Origin: Gautieria morchelliformis | Taxonomy: Eukaryota > Basidiomycota > Agaricomycetes > Gomphales > Gomphaceae | DNA: 64,000 nucleotides | Assembly (NCBI GenBank): GCA_015179125.1 | Contig: WHVA01000158.1 | Location: 1 to 64,000 of the forward strand | Direction: 5' to 3' | In this document: positions 20,584-30,750 of the stretch, one piece after another | Numbering within the stretch: the first letter of the stretch is position 1 | How the letters are laid out: each line of letters opens with the position of its first letter | The notes under the pieces: model-generated | What the model saw: only the letters and a program-made list of their open reading frames with translations | Told to the model about the DNA's origin: nothing | Databases searched by the model: none | Translations under genes and position numbers: made by a program

Positions 20584-21212
20584 AATCCCCACTCTGATGC
20601 TCCAAACTCCGACGCACCCCGGCTTCGTGTACATGAGTAATTAGAAAAATACCAATTAAGAGATTAAAAAAATTGTTGAGCGTAAATTTTACTGTTTCTC
20701 CCTGGCGCACGAAGAGGACCGACTATTCACCGACCCTCCCCTCCCTCGCTATGCTTGGGGGGTCCCCCGAACTGGGTCGGTTCAGGTCGGCACGCTAAAG
20801 CATCGTTCATGCATCCAAAATAGTATATGTGTATTGTGAATTTCATGTACCAACAATTACAATGCCACATTGAGTTATACAAAAAAACTAGAGAAAAAGG
20901 CAAATAAATGCAAGTGCATAGGAAAATGTTACATTAAACGGGATTTGAACCTGCGCCCAGCTCCACACTGAATAACTTAACCACTACACCATACCAACTT
21001 CGTAGTCATGAGATCCTTTAAACATTATATATTCAGATCTCCTATGCTTATATTTACAATAAATGTAACATGTTTTAATCTTTCAGAATGTTTCTACCGC
21101 ATTTTATTGCCATTATATTATGTTTTTCTTTATAAATAAACTTCTTTGCAATGTGGACAACTTACGCGAGCATGAGGGGTGCGTCAGAGTCTGAAGCATC
21201 GGAGTGGGGATT
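20584..21212. mobile_element. MITE with 35-bp TIRs and TA target duplication
   Basis: The ends start AATCCCCACTC and finish GAGTGGGGATT. The terminal 35 bases (through ACGCACC) are inverted repeats with a few mismatches, flanked by TA on both sides (20582-20583, 21213-21214). This matches Tc1/mariner-type non-autonomous elements. The left TA is also the TA bordering the strong arm of the large transposon. It contains a tRNA-like segment. Confidence 0.75.
20937..21001 (-). repeat. tRNA-like segment with A- and B-box (pol III promoter-like)
   Basis: The minus strand carries TGGTGTAGTGGTTAAGTTA (A-box like) and GGTTCAAATCC (B-box) about 30 bases apart, as in tRNAs. The anticodon and acceptor stems do not pair convincingly, so it is a tRNA-derived relic or internal promoter, not a tRNA gene. 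Confidence 0.5.
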
Positions 21213-21524
21213 TAAGGCTTTCCCTCAATAACGGGTCATGGTGCCCTTTGAGCCGAGCCATGTTGGGCGCTTGTAACATGTCACGGTGGCTTCTGAGCCT
21301 TCATCCAGTTGGTTGCGTCACGGTAAGATATGTAGGGTGTACTTAATAGCTGCTTTACAGTGGCTTTTATGTGACGCTACATCCAGAACAAATTGCTGTT
21401 GTCTTTTGTACGTCCCCTTGCCTCCCAGCCCATCTTCGGCCTCGGTCTGTCTGAGCCATTTTGGGTGTGTCACGCATCACATGGACCCTTGAGCCATTGT
21501 CCCAGTGGAATTTCCACGTCATGC
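21213..21524 (+). repeat. Degenerate TGAGCC-word repeats
   Basis: The words TTGAGCCGAGCCATG, TCTGAGCCTTCATCC, CTGAGCCATTTTGGG and TTGAGCCATTGTCCC recur before TTGAGCCATTGGTC at 21528, which matches the outer left arm near 11640 inverted. CTCAATAACGGGT is present at 11644 and again at 21224 in direct orientation. Confidence 0.4.
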
Positions 21525-21734
21525 AAAATATGGTTGAGCCATTGGTCATGCGGCTACAGTATACAATCAATGTCACTTTTCTTACTGCCAGGATCAACCC
21601 GTTTCATGCTTGGCATTTTCCACGCATTTTTGCTGGCTTGTTTTTCGAAAGTGGCGACACAAACATTGATGAAAAACCTCTGAAAAAACCACGAAAATGC
21701 AAGCATGAAACACCCTATTCACTGTAGGAAGAAT

Positions 21735-22259
21735 AAGCACTATATTTCAGTTCCACTTGCACTACAGCTACATTACAGTACCAACTTGTACTGAAATTTA
21801 GTGCCCCAAAAATGATTTCACAGAGGACTAAAAATCAGTACTATACAAATACTGAAATTTAGTTACAGGACAAAATGCAAAGTCAAACAGTACCAATGAC
21901 CAATGAACTTTTTTTTACCTAATCATGATCAATCTCCAGGTCCACGAACACCTTCTATGGACGTCCCATGGTCTGCAGGAGTTTCGTCTTCGATGTAGCA
22001 CCTCACTCATAAATTTGCGCAAAAGTAAGAAGCCATTGGATACTCCGCCACCTTCCCACGCTTCTTGCTTCTACCACCCTACCACCACCACCACACTGAC
22101 AACACAACACTGTGAAGCTAAGTGGTAAGAGGTATAGCAGGCACTGGAGTTCCCACCATGGGAGAGCTAGTGCAGCATAAGGTGATTCTTCTTGAGTGTC
22201 TCCAGAGGTTCATGGTTTTTTTACAGGTCATTTGTCTGCCTTGTCTTCCATCAGCTTGG
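21735..22259. other. No gene; fragments of a TGTACTG/CTGAAATTTAG repeat
   Basis: 21745-21880 shares words (TTGTACTGAAATTTAG, CTAAAAATCAGTACT) with 26950-27150 and with 11325-11385, so it belongs to a degraded dispersed repeat. 22050-22120 has a CCACCA run. No gene is supported. Confidence 0.35.
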
Positions 22260-22459
22260 TGTCATGATGCGTTTATTTCCTATACTCCGTCGCTCTTTCC
22301 TGCCATTCCTCACTCCACCTCTGTGTTCACTCCGATCGCCCTTCGCCAGGGTTGGCGATCAATCTTCGCTGTTCACGTCATTCGCCATAGCCACGTCATC
22401 AAAGCACGATCGACATCCTTGGACCGGCTTGGTGGTTCATCACTGGCCCTATCACCTCC

Positions 22460-22822
22460 CACTGGAGGCATATAAAGATTTTCTGGTCTGAAAAACTGTT
22501 CAAAAAACTGTAAAGATATTCCAAAATTTTTTAGTGTTTTTGGTAGAATTTGTTGAGCAAGAAAATTGTAAAAAAGTTCAAAGTTTTTTGCAGGGTTTTT
22601 ATGTCTTTTTATAAGTTTCTTTGTGAAAACACAAAGAAACCCATAAAAAATCCTGAAAAAAACTTTGAATTATTTTACAATGTTCTTGCTCAACAAATTC
22701 TAATAAAAACACAAAATTTTATTATAGTTTTTTTTACATAAAAAAACACTAAAAATATTTGGAAAATCTTTACAGTTTTTTGAACAGTTTTCAGACAAGA
22801 AAACTTTTATATGCCTGCAGTG
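22460..22822. mobile_element. Palindromic CACTA/G-type MITE, copy 1
   Basis: Ends CACTGGAGGCATATAAAG and its complement TTTATATGCCTGCAGTG; nearly the whole element folds on itself. It is AT-rich and flanked by TCC on both sides. CACTG ends with a 2-3 bp duplication fit the CMC/EnSpm (CACTA) superfamily. A longer copy is at 59512-59911. Confidence 0.75.
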
Positions 22823-23798
22823 TCCTCTGCTCAACCCCCTTTCCATGTTCCTATGATCAGATTGTCACGACTCATGTATTTCCTACACCTGGCTATCTCT
22901 GTTTCCCCTTTTACCATTCCCCCTCTGTGTTCGCTTGGCTTTGCCCCCCCCCCCTTCGACCATGCTTCCTCTATGTTCTCCCCGTTCGCCCTTCGCTGCA
23001 TTTGCCAAATGACCATTCACTGCTCGCATCATTCACCAGCAGGCATGCCATCAAACATGATTGACATCTTCTACCCGGCGTGATGGTCCATCACTGGCCC
23101 CATCACCTTCCTAACACAACCCCTTTAGGCGTTGGAGCGGTGGCTCCTGGAGCGGAGTAGGCCAGAGACCCAGCCCTGGGCTGAGGTACAGCCAGGGAGT
23201 CAGGGTACTGTAGTAGTCACTGTCACATAGATTAGGTCACAGATCATGCCTTCTGCTGCTACCTTCAGCAGGCTTCCACTGCGAGCATCCCAGCTCTTCT
23301 CCCTGCGTACTGAGAGCTGCCTCTCCAGCATTCATATGGCCGGGATGCATTTGCAGGACGTCCTACCCATAGGTTGTGTGGGATCAACCCAGCAGATGAA
23401 GAGTCCGTGCAGGGTGGTGTATATGCAGGTCCCAAGGCGTGTTTTTGTACATAGGTGCCTTCGCCCCCCTTCCTCTCCATTGTTTCATGTCCACACTCCT
23501 CTTCCATTCTATTGTATGTTTATTTCATCTATTTGTATCATGACTGCGCACCCCTATCCAACCCTGACACACAATGGCCTCTTTCCTATTCGCTGTTACC
23601 ACACGAGCATTCGATATAAGTAGTTTACATTTGCATGTATATTCCTCAGTTCAATTATCATACGTCCATCTTGTGCAAACTTGACCTCACTGTGACTATC
23701 GTCTTGAGCCCTCACCTGTAGATTCCTATCTTCGACCAGAGGAGGACTTGAGCACGACTGGTGAGTTTGTGTACTTCACCTTCATTACTTTAGCCTTC

Positions 23799-25070
23799 TG
23801 TCATGACGCGTTTATTTCTCATACTCAGGTGCTCTGTCCTGCCATTTCTCACCCCATTTCCGTGTTCGTTCCGATCACCATTGTCGTGTTCGGCAACCGA
23901 TTCTCGCTGTCCACGCCAATTACCATAGCCACACCGTCAAACACACTATCGACGTCTTTGGACTGACTTGTGCAGTCATTGCTGGGTCTACCACCTCCTC
24001 TGCTCGACCCTCTTCCAATGGTGTTCTGGTAATTGGATTGTTATGACCTTTGTATTTCCTGCACCTTGTTATCCCCATTTCCCCTTTTGCTACTCCCCAG
24101 TGTTCGCTCGGCTTCGCCCTCCACCTCGACCTGTCCTCCTCTATGTCACCTCTGTTCACCCTTCCTCGCATTTCGCCGAACGATCATTCACTGCTCGCAT
24201 CATTTGCCAACAGGCACACCATCAAACCACGATCGACATCCCTATCTGGCATGATGGCTTGTCAGTAACTCCATCAGCTTCTCGATCCAACCCCCTTTTG
24301 GTGTTCATATGAGCAGGGTGCGTTCGCGGGACGTCCTACCCATAGGTCATGTGGGATCAACCCAGTAGATGAAGAACCCGTGCAGGGCAGTGTATATGCG
24401 GGCCCCAAGACATGATTTCGTATACAGTTGTCTTCGCCACCTTCACTCTCCATCGTTTCATGTTCTCCCTCTTCTCTCATTCTATTGTATGTTTATTCCA
24501 TCTATGTTGTATCATGACTGCGCACCCCTATCCAACCCTGACTCGTGACGGCTTCTTCCCTATTCGCTGATACCTTACAAGCATTCGATATAAGTAGTTT
24601 ACATTCGCATGTATATTCCCCAGTTCAATTATCATACGTCGTTCATCTTGTGCAAGTTTGACCTCACTGTGGTCATCGTCTTAAGCCTTCTCTTGGAGAT
24701 TTCCATCTTCGACTAGCAGAGGACTTAGGCGCCACTGGTGAGTTCTCATACTTCATCTTCGTTACCTTAGCCTTCAAACCATTTTCTGTGCTGTTGGCGA
24801 AGGGCTCCGAAGGAGCACCTTCGCCAGCGAAGGGATTGTCGAGACTTAGACAGCCCTTCCGTGAGACCTTGCACGTTACATCGTCAAGAGCCACGGGCTA
24901 TTTCACTATGACTGTAGATAGGGTAAGCCCCATTCAGGCAACCCTCTTACCTTGTGAACATTCATTGGTTCACCTATTCGCCAAACGGCATACTTATTCA
25001 CACAAGTTATTCGGGCATTCGCTGTGTTCACTAAATACACGATATTAACGCCTGAAAACCAACCTTGACA
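23799..25070 (+). repeat. Nested solo LTR with 5-bp TSD
   Basis: It starts TGTCATGACGCG and ends CCAACCTTGACA, flanked by CCTTC on both sides (23794-23798, 25071-25075). It splits the outer LTR, whose sequence resumes at 25071 with CCTTCGAACTG. This is direct evidence that it inserted later than the outer LTR. Confidence 0.85.
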
Positions 25071-25339
25071 CCTTCGAACTGTTTTCTGTGCTGTCGGCGA
25101 AGGATTGTCACTACTTAGACAACCTTTCCATGGGGCCTTGCACATTACATTGTCAAGTGCCATGGGCTATTTCGCTATGACTGTAGATAGGGCGAGCCAT
25201 GATCGGGTAGCCCTCTTATCTTCTGAACATTTATCGGTTCACCCTATTCGCCGAATGGCATACTTATTCGCACAAGTTATTCGGACATTCGCTGTGTTCA
25301 CTAATACACGATATTAACGCCTAAAAACCAATCTTGACA

Positions 25340-25513
25340 CTTGGGTTCAGTTCTCCGGACTAAGGAATTCCACTGATTGTTCCAAATTCTTACAATCTCT
25401 TGGTTGTATTTTGTCTGCTGTTTGGATGTTGTATTGGTGTTGAGACTTGGGTCGGTTCTCAGCTTTGGCTACATGACCAAGTCCAGTTGAATGCTACATG
25501 AGCATACCTAATT
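25340..25513. other. Spacer, no feature
   Basis: Sequence after the target duplication of the solo LTR; nothing recognised. Confidence 0.3.
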
Positions 25514-25873
25514 TTGCTTTGTAGTCCTTGTCAGCTCTCATTGAAAAGGAGACTGCCGTATCTGCGAGAGGCAATGCTGCCTCGTGGAATGACTCATTTT
25601 ATTTGTTCGTTTATCCAGCTCAACCACCACCGGCTGCGCATCAACGCGTGGACACACCCGCTGCTTGTGGAGCACGTCTTCAGCTCAGAGCCCATCATGC
25701 TCTCTGCTGGGTTCATTGAGCTGGCGCTCGAGTTCGGTGCGCGCATGCTTACCGACGTCGTGTTCCTCCCGGCGCTGCCGCTGTCCATGGAGGTCCGGGC
25801 AATGGTTGAGGTGGGTCTCAACCCGGCAAGGGGGCATGTGGAGATGTTTGGCGCTGGGACATGGGGAGCATAA
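25514..25873 (+). CDS. Unrecognised coding fragment
   Basis: The plus-strand frame (119 codons) has balanced composition and dense hydrophobic core-like segments (SAGFIELALEFGARMLTDVV, FLPALPLSMEVRAMVEVGL). That is more protein-like than most frames here. Further pieces follow at 25930-26110 in other frames (DFDRLHSHRLLSFDTNSWED, MEDLYKHGFRGFAYYGVFK), so it is probably a broken gene with frameshifts or introns. Family unknown. Confidence 0.35.
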   Translation: MLCSPCQLSLKRRLPYLREAMLPRGMTHFICSFIQLNHHRLRINAWTHPLLVEHVFSSEPIMLSAGFIELALEFGARMLTDVVFLPALPLSMEVRAMVEVGLNPARGHVEMFGAGTWGA

Positions 25874-26118
25874 AACTGAGTGCATAGGGTATGTATCACC
25901 GTATATGCAAGATTGCTTGTGGGGTTGATGCCAAACTAGTGTACCCTGACTTCGATCGCCTGCACTCACACAGGTTGCTGTCATTTGACACGAATAGCTG
26001 GGAGGATGCGCCACTTGACCTAGGGGAATACATGCACCATGCACGGGCACGTGTCACTTGGAGGACTTGTACAAGCACGGCTTCAGGGGCTTTGCATACT
26101 ATGGGGTATTTAAGCACA

Positions 26119-26856
26119 TCACATCGTGTGTGCAGGGCCAGGACGAGGTGCTTGTGATCCTGGGTGGTGTGCTGTTGACTTGCCAGAGTATGAATGATAC
26201 CATATTAGATGGTGAAGGGGGAAAACTGGGTTGGGAGGAGAAGGAGGAACAGAGCCTTGGTGGCTTTGAGGCGAGGCAACTCGCAGGTGCATGTCATCAG
26301 CAGGAGACCAGGGACGTGAGCTGGGGGACTTATCGCTAACAGGGCTCTCATTCAGAATGCTCACATCATGATCAATGTCTGCCAAAGAGGTAATGACACT
26401 AAGGTGGGTGGGGTATGCAGCTCCTGGGTCCGCCTCTACATTAGGACACCCCGTACACCACTCACTTTCAAATTTTACCCATATGGAGGTTGCTAGTGCT
26501 GGTGACTTTGACATCGAGTGATGATTGACTCGGTCAGGTGATCTAGATGAAAGTGAACATCGCGCAGGTAATACTGGTGTACCTGTATGTTGTTCTTGAC
26601 CCTCGTCTGCCTCATCGTCAATTTCATCACTGTCCTCTGAATACTTGGAGTCGTCACTCTTGCAGAAAGCCCTCGTCAAGGGCGATGTCAAACTCATCAT
26701 GCTGAATGTGCAAGGCATAGTGGTCACTGAGGCCTCTGCCATATCCTGCATGGGTGACGGACTCCCTGACTTTGTCCAGGCTGGCGTTTCTGACTGAGTT
26801 TTAATCGTTGACATCGTTTCTTCACCACCTCGAGTGAATGTTCCTTGTGCCTGCAT
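26119..26856 (-). CDS. Hypothetical Ser/Asp-rich protein, doubtful
   Basis: An uninterrupted 245-codon minus-strand frame is rich in serine, aspartate and proline, with one acidic stretch (SEDSDEIDDEADEGQEQ). No domain is evident. It overlaps the opposite-strand coding-like fragment at 26058-26150. It may be a disordered nuclear protein fragment or a chance frame. Confidence 0.25.
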   Translation of the reverse strand: MQAQGTFTRGGEETMSTIKTQSETPAWTKSGSPSPMQDMAEASVTTMPCTFSMMSLTSPLTRAFCKSDDSKYSEDSDEIDDEADEGQEQHTGTPVLPARCSLSSRSPDRVNHHSMSKSPALATSIWVKFESEWCTGCPNVEADPGAAYPTHLSVITSLADIDHDVSILNESPVSDKSPSSRPWSPADDMHLRVASPQSHQGSVPPSPPNPVFPLHHLIWYHSYSGKSTAHHPGSQAPRPGPAHTM

Positions 26857-27229
26857 ACCTCTCTATTTACATCCTGTTTCCAACCAGTACCGCTGCTAGG
26901 CAATGATGTGTGTACCTAAACATTAGTTCTGAATGTACTTTTTATTAGTGCTAGACAAGCTAGAATTAAGTTCTTTTTGAGCTGAAAAAACATTACAAAG
27001 TGGGCCATTTTCACTACTAGAAATCAGTTCATGGTCAAAGGGGCTGGGAACGCTTCAGGAGCTAAAAATCAGTGCTCAAGTACTGATTTTTAGCTGGTTT
27101 TGTACTGAAACTCAAGTTCCGTTTCATCTGATTTTTAGGTGCCGGCACTTTCTGCAGTGTATTAGAATGACAACAGTAGCGCACTTTCTACTCTGCTCCA
27201 CAATGAGAATATTCGAATACAGTGGCTAG
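26857..27229. other. Degraded dispersed repeat, no gene
   Basis: 26940-27150 shares CTGATTTTTAG, TGTACTGAAA and AAGTTCCGTTTCA words with 21745-21880. It ends near GCAGTGTATTAGAATGACAA, which resembles 4480-4500 inverted. Confidence 0.35.
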
Positions 27230-27397
27230 TGTTCTGTGGGCTTGGGATCAGGCTCCCCGAGCTCCAGGCCTCCAAAAGCCCAAGGAGGAGGGCTTGGCTT
27301 CGTTTTCAGTAGCCCTGAGCCCGGCCCTTAAGCCCGGGCTTTTGGGCGCCAATGCAGATCGTCATTTGTGAAGTCCAAAAGAGTTAACTGTAGTTCC
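27230..27397 (-). repeat. Dispersed GC-palindrome repeat, copy 2
   Basis: Reverse-oriented partner of 9985-10165. It shares the GGGCTTTTGGGCGCC, AGCCCTGAGCCCGGCCC and AACTCTTTTGG-type blocks in the same order, with more AT substitutions. Confidence 0.6.
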
Positions 27398-28189
27398 AAA
27401 GAGCGTTGGGATGCATTGAGGGCTACACCAAACCACTCCAATGCAGCTCCTAACCCAAGGAAACATTGGTTCTAGACCCTACTGGGTGCACTGAGTAGTA
27501 ATGAAGAAGAGTCTTGTAATATGTGTGTTTTTATCTGTTTTCTTTTATTGATAAAAGAGAGGACACTCAAGGATGTTTGGAAATATCCTTCCAATAGGTT
27601 CAATGGTCCTGTGTGCCTAGATATGATGAGAAAAGCTGGTGGTTATCATCGGATATCTAATCAGTGAGGCACGACCGGTGTTGGTCTGAGTATTCGGCTC
27701 AGCAATTGAGTCGATGGTCAAGTAGATGTGGTTAATGGTCTGTAGGATTCGAAAACAGATGACAAATCAAGTAACTAATTTCTAATTTAGTAATCAAGCT
27801 TTGAGACTGTTCAAGACAGCGAGCACAACTTGAAATCAATTTCTAGGTTGATTTGAGTGTATGTGTTGTGAGTGCAAAGGGGTTTTTCTGGCTAAAGTAA
27901 CATGCCGTTGAGTAGCTGCATTCACAGAGAAAAGAAAATGTTTTTCTATCTATTATTTCTAAGTGAAAGAGTCTGTGATTGCATTCAGACAGGGTAGGAG
28001 GTTAATTACAAATCATGGAGAAAAAAAAAAAAAAAAAAAAAAAAAAAACAAAAAAAAAAACCAGAAAATGTGATGGTGATTATACAATAGGGGGATCCAA
28101 GAGATGGGGGACTATGCGAACATACATAATGCCCCCTCTTGACATGTAATGAAACTCATGATCAACTGTCCCTTCCCTGCAGACAGTCA
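27398..28189. other. No gene; poly(A) tract
   Basis: No coding signal. An A-homopolymer of about 40 bases lies at 28021-28060, interrupted once by C. It could be the tail of a retroposed sequence, but no LINE or SINE body is recognisable directly upstream. Confidence 0.35.
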
Positions 28190-28524
28190 TCATAACTGGC
28201 TTTCCTCTGGAGATTACCTTAGCCTTCATACTATTATCGGCGCTGTCGGTGAAGGGCTCTGAAGGAGCACCTTCACCGGCGAAAGGATTGTTGCTGCTTA
28301 AACAACCTTTCCATGACATCTTGCACGTTACATCGTCAAGTGTCACGGGCTATTTCGCTTCGACTGTAGATCAGGGCGAACTCTTTTCGGGTAACCCTCT
28401 TACTTCTTAACCCATACCTCTTTGGTACTATTCGCTGGGCGATTCGCTAGATCGCACACGCTATTCGGGCATTTGCCAGGTTCACTAACATGTGAAATTA
28501 AATGCCCAAAAACCAATCTTGACA
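28190..28524 (+). repeat. 3' fragment of TGTCATGA-family LTR
   Basis: Aligns with the last 330 bp or so of the family: the block CGAAGGGCTC-like, GGAGCACCTTC, CTTGCACGTTACATCGTCAA and the end AAACCAATCTTGACA. The 5' part is missing. Confidence 0.7.
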
Positions 28525-28575
28525 AAATGCTGCATAGTCAATGGATCTTCCACTAGGGTAGAACGTGGAAAGAGA

Positions 28576-28716
28576 CAAAAAGTTGCGACGGGTGACCTTG
28601 GGACACTGAGGTCGAAACCAGGGCTGAGCGGGGGGATCCCCACGGGATCATTCCTGGTCACTGGAATGTTGGAAGCTGCGGTGCTAAACCACTACACCAG
28701 GGTCTCACCGCTTTTG
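28576..28716 (-). repeat. tRNA-derived SINE-like unit
   Basis: On the minus strand TGGTGTAGTGGTTTAGC (A-box) is followed about 75 bases later by GGTTTCGACCTC (B-box) and, shortly after, by a TTTTT run (28576-28580) suitable as a pol III terminator. The A-to-B spacing is longer than in a tRNA and the arms do not form a cloverleaf, so this is a tRNA-derived SINE-like sequence rather than a functional tRNA. Confidence 0.5.
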
Positions 28717-28739
28717 GAGATTCCTGGGTCTTTGTGAAT

Positions 28740-29249
28740 GATGCAGGACCAGCAAAGAGAGATCTGAGATGTTCTGGCTGATCAAGTAGAGATCCAGCAG
28801 AACCTCATGCATTCTTCCAGAACCAATTGAGCGTGATGTCCACGGACAGTCTTGGAGCAGCAACTGTGGGAGATGAGATGGAGGAACAACTTGGTGAGGG
28901 CCAGGATGGGAGTGGAACTGCAGAAGGCTGGATTCAAGGCAGAAGCGGGTCCAAGTGGGTTGGCGGAAAAGGTTGCGGAAACTGAAGGGAGGGTCCAAGT
29001 TGAGTTGGACAAGGTGGAACGAGAGGAGGCAGAAAAGGTAGAAAGGAAAATCAGAGGTGACAGGGATGGCGAAGAAGTGGACGTCAGGGAAACTTTGAGG
29101 GAGGAATGAGAATGTCAGGTGACTTGTACTATTTTCTTGAGAAACAGCGGAAGTTTAGATTAGCAGAAAATAATAATCAGATTTCATCTTGTGACTTGAA
29201 CAGTGTAAAAGCAAAGTAAGGTGTTGGAACTGAGGGTCGGAAAAATACT
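28740..29249. other. 3' flank of the chromovirus, no clear gene
   Basis: Opposing frames occur (plus 28852-29109, glutamate-rich; minus 28705-28998), neither with a motif. It may include the untranslated end of the minus-strand chromovirus, but no LTR was found here. Confidence 0.3.
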
Positions 29250-30750
29250 ATGGCGTGGAAATGGGACCAGGGCTTGGTGGGGTATGCCTTGTGGAAATCA
29301 GAGATGAGTTCAGAGGCATGGTTGAGTTCCGTGGCGGAAATCCATGAGGTCTCTTCATTGGTGTTTTCATAGTCTGCCTACTTGACTAGGTACTGGAGTT
29401 GACAACGGTATCATTGGTCAAGCTTGGAGTTGAGAATTTCCAAAATCTCATATTCCGGTTCTCCATCAATGATGACTGGTGGAGGTGGAGGTTGTTTGCA
29501 ATTCGGGATAGTGTTTGGGACTGATGGTTCAAGCATAGAGACACAGAATACCGGATGTACTGCGCGCACATTGTCAGGAAGTCTGAGAGTGAAAGAACGA
29601 CTGCCGGCCTTAGCAAATCTCGTAAGGACCAAGGTATTTTTCAGAGAGCTTCTTCGAAGGGTGAGTGGTGTGGAGTTTTCTGCTTTGATGAAGACTTTGT
29701 CACCTATTTTGAATGCCGGTTGCGGAAGACGTTTCCTATCAGTGGAAGTTTGATATCTCCTTTGGGCAGCAGATATGTTCTCTTGGAGGTGTTGGTGAAG
29801 GTCGTCGAGTTCCACAATGAAGTCTTGGGCTCTGGCAGAGGTGAGATTGTGTTCAGGGTGGATGGTGAGATTTGGGTGGTAGCCCTTGTTGGCATAAAAG
29901 GGTGAAATTCCAGTGGTGGCAGAAGGCGCATTGTTGTAAGCAAATTCCACGAGTGGAAGGAGGTTGGACCAATTGCTATGTTGATAGTTGCAATAGATGC
30001 GGAGGTACTGCTTGAGGGTCTGATTAGTATGTTCCGTTTGTCCATCACCTTCAGGATGATAACTGGAAGTGAAGTGGAGCTTCATGTCAAGAGCCCTGCC
30101 CAGTGTGTGGAAGAAGGATGATACGAATTCTGATCCAGGGTTGGAAGTGACATGGGAGGGAATTCCATGCTTGGAAATGCCATGGAGCATGAAGAGCTGT
30201 GCAAGCTAGGTGGAGGTGATGGTGTCGTAGGTCAGAACAAAGATAGACTCCTTTGTAAGGCAGTCAAAAATAACTAGAATGGTATCATAGCCAGAGGACT
30301 TAGGAAGTTTCTCAATGAAGTCCATGGATATCGAATTCCAGGGTTATTCCAGGATTGGAAGTTGCTTCAGGAGGCCGTAAGGCTTGTCATGTTGAGGCTT
30401 GGCATGCATAAAGGTGGTGCATGACTTGCAGTAGTCTTGGACCATTGTGTGGAGGAGTGGCCATGTGTAGGTGCGTCGGATGATGTCGAGGGTCTTGTTT
30501 TGGCCTTGGTGTCCTGAGAGCTGATGATCATGGCTTTGCTGAAGTATGCAGAGTTGTAGATCATTGATATCTGGAATGTAGATTCAGGATTTGTAGTGGA
30601 GGAATCCATCGGAATTGAGGGACCATCCAGGACTAGTTGGGTTATTGAGGTGGGTTGCGGATATGGGGTCGCAACGGATGTCGGAATGGAGAGACTCGGT
30701 GTCCATGATGATAGAGGCATGGAGTAGTGGAAATTGCAGTGCTTTGGCAT
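29250..30750 (-). pseudogene. Integrase with C-terminal chromodomain
   Basis: The frame 29411-30190 includes SNPGSEFVSSFF, HPEGDGQTEHTNQTLKQYLR and VEFAYNNAPSATTGISPF, all integrase core signatures. The upstream frame at 30367-30750 shows the zinc-binding end (CKSCTTF). After the core comes GDKVFIKAEN and the chromodomain YEILEILNSKLDQ then, in frame, YLVK followed by a stop where tryptophan is usual, then TSWISATELNHA. The second catalytic aspartate (usual SDRGSEF) reads asparagine here. Such chromodomains guide insertion to heterochromatin. The enzyme is certainly inactive. Confidence 0.85.

Larger units (their letters stand above)
11430..21725. mobile_element. Large DNA transposon with long terminal inverted repeats
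   Basis: Two arms of about 468 bp are inverted relative to each other: the left arm 11663-13272 (interrupted by a hAT MITE) and the right arm 20113-20581. A weaker outer inverted pair (about 11430-11660 against 21525-21725) suggests the element may extend further. Inside lie a Tc1/IS630-type DDE transposase (13365-14475) and a second gene on the opposite strand (18058-19934). At both ends of the strong arms CAGCTGTTCC is flanked by TA, as for Tc1/mariner target duplications, although an additional MITE sits exactly at the right TA. Which pair of ends is terminal is not settled. Several younger elements are nested in it. Confidence 0.7.
22260..25339 (+). repeat. Solo LTR (TGTCATGA family) containing two younger insertions
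   Basis: It starts TGTCATGATGCG and ends CCAATCTTGACA, with the 5-bp duplication CTTGG on both sides (22255-22259, 25340-25344). This is a true solo LTR once the inserts are removed. The inserts are a CACTA-like MITE (22460-22822) and another solo LTR of the same family (23799-25070). Other members are at 28190, 51418, 52885, 56433 and 58507. The family has LTRs of about 1.0-1.4 kb. Its orientation is set as plus from the polypurine tract before 52885. Confidence 0.85.

Noticed and set aside
20937-21001. Possible tRNA gene
   Set aside because: A- and B-boxes are present, but the anticodon and acceptor arms do not pair; treated as tRNA-derived.
11644-21236. CTCAATAACGGGT at both 11644 and 21224 as a 13-bp target duplication
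   Set aside because: Inverted similarity continues outside the left copy (to about 21725), so the words are probably inside the element or a local duplication rather than a true TSD.
28600-28716. Possible intron-containing tRNA gene
   Set aside because: Spacing between boxes is too long and no cloverleaf forms; treated as SINE-like.
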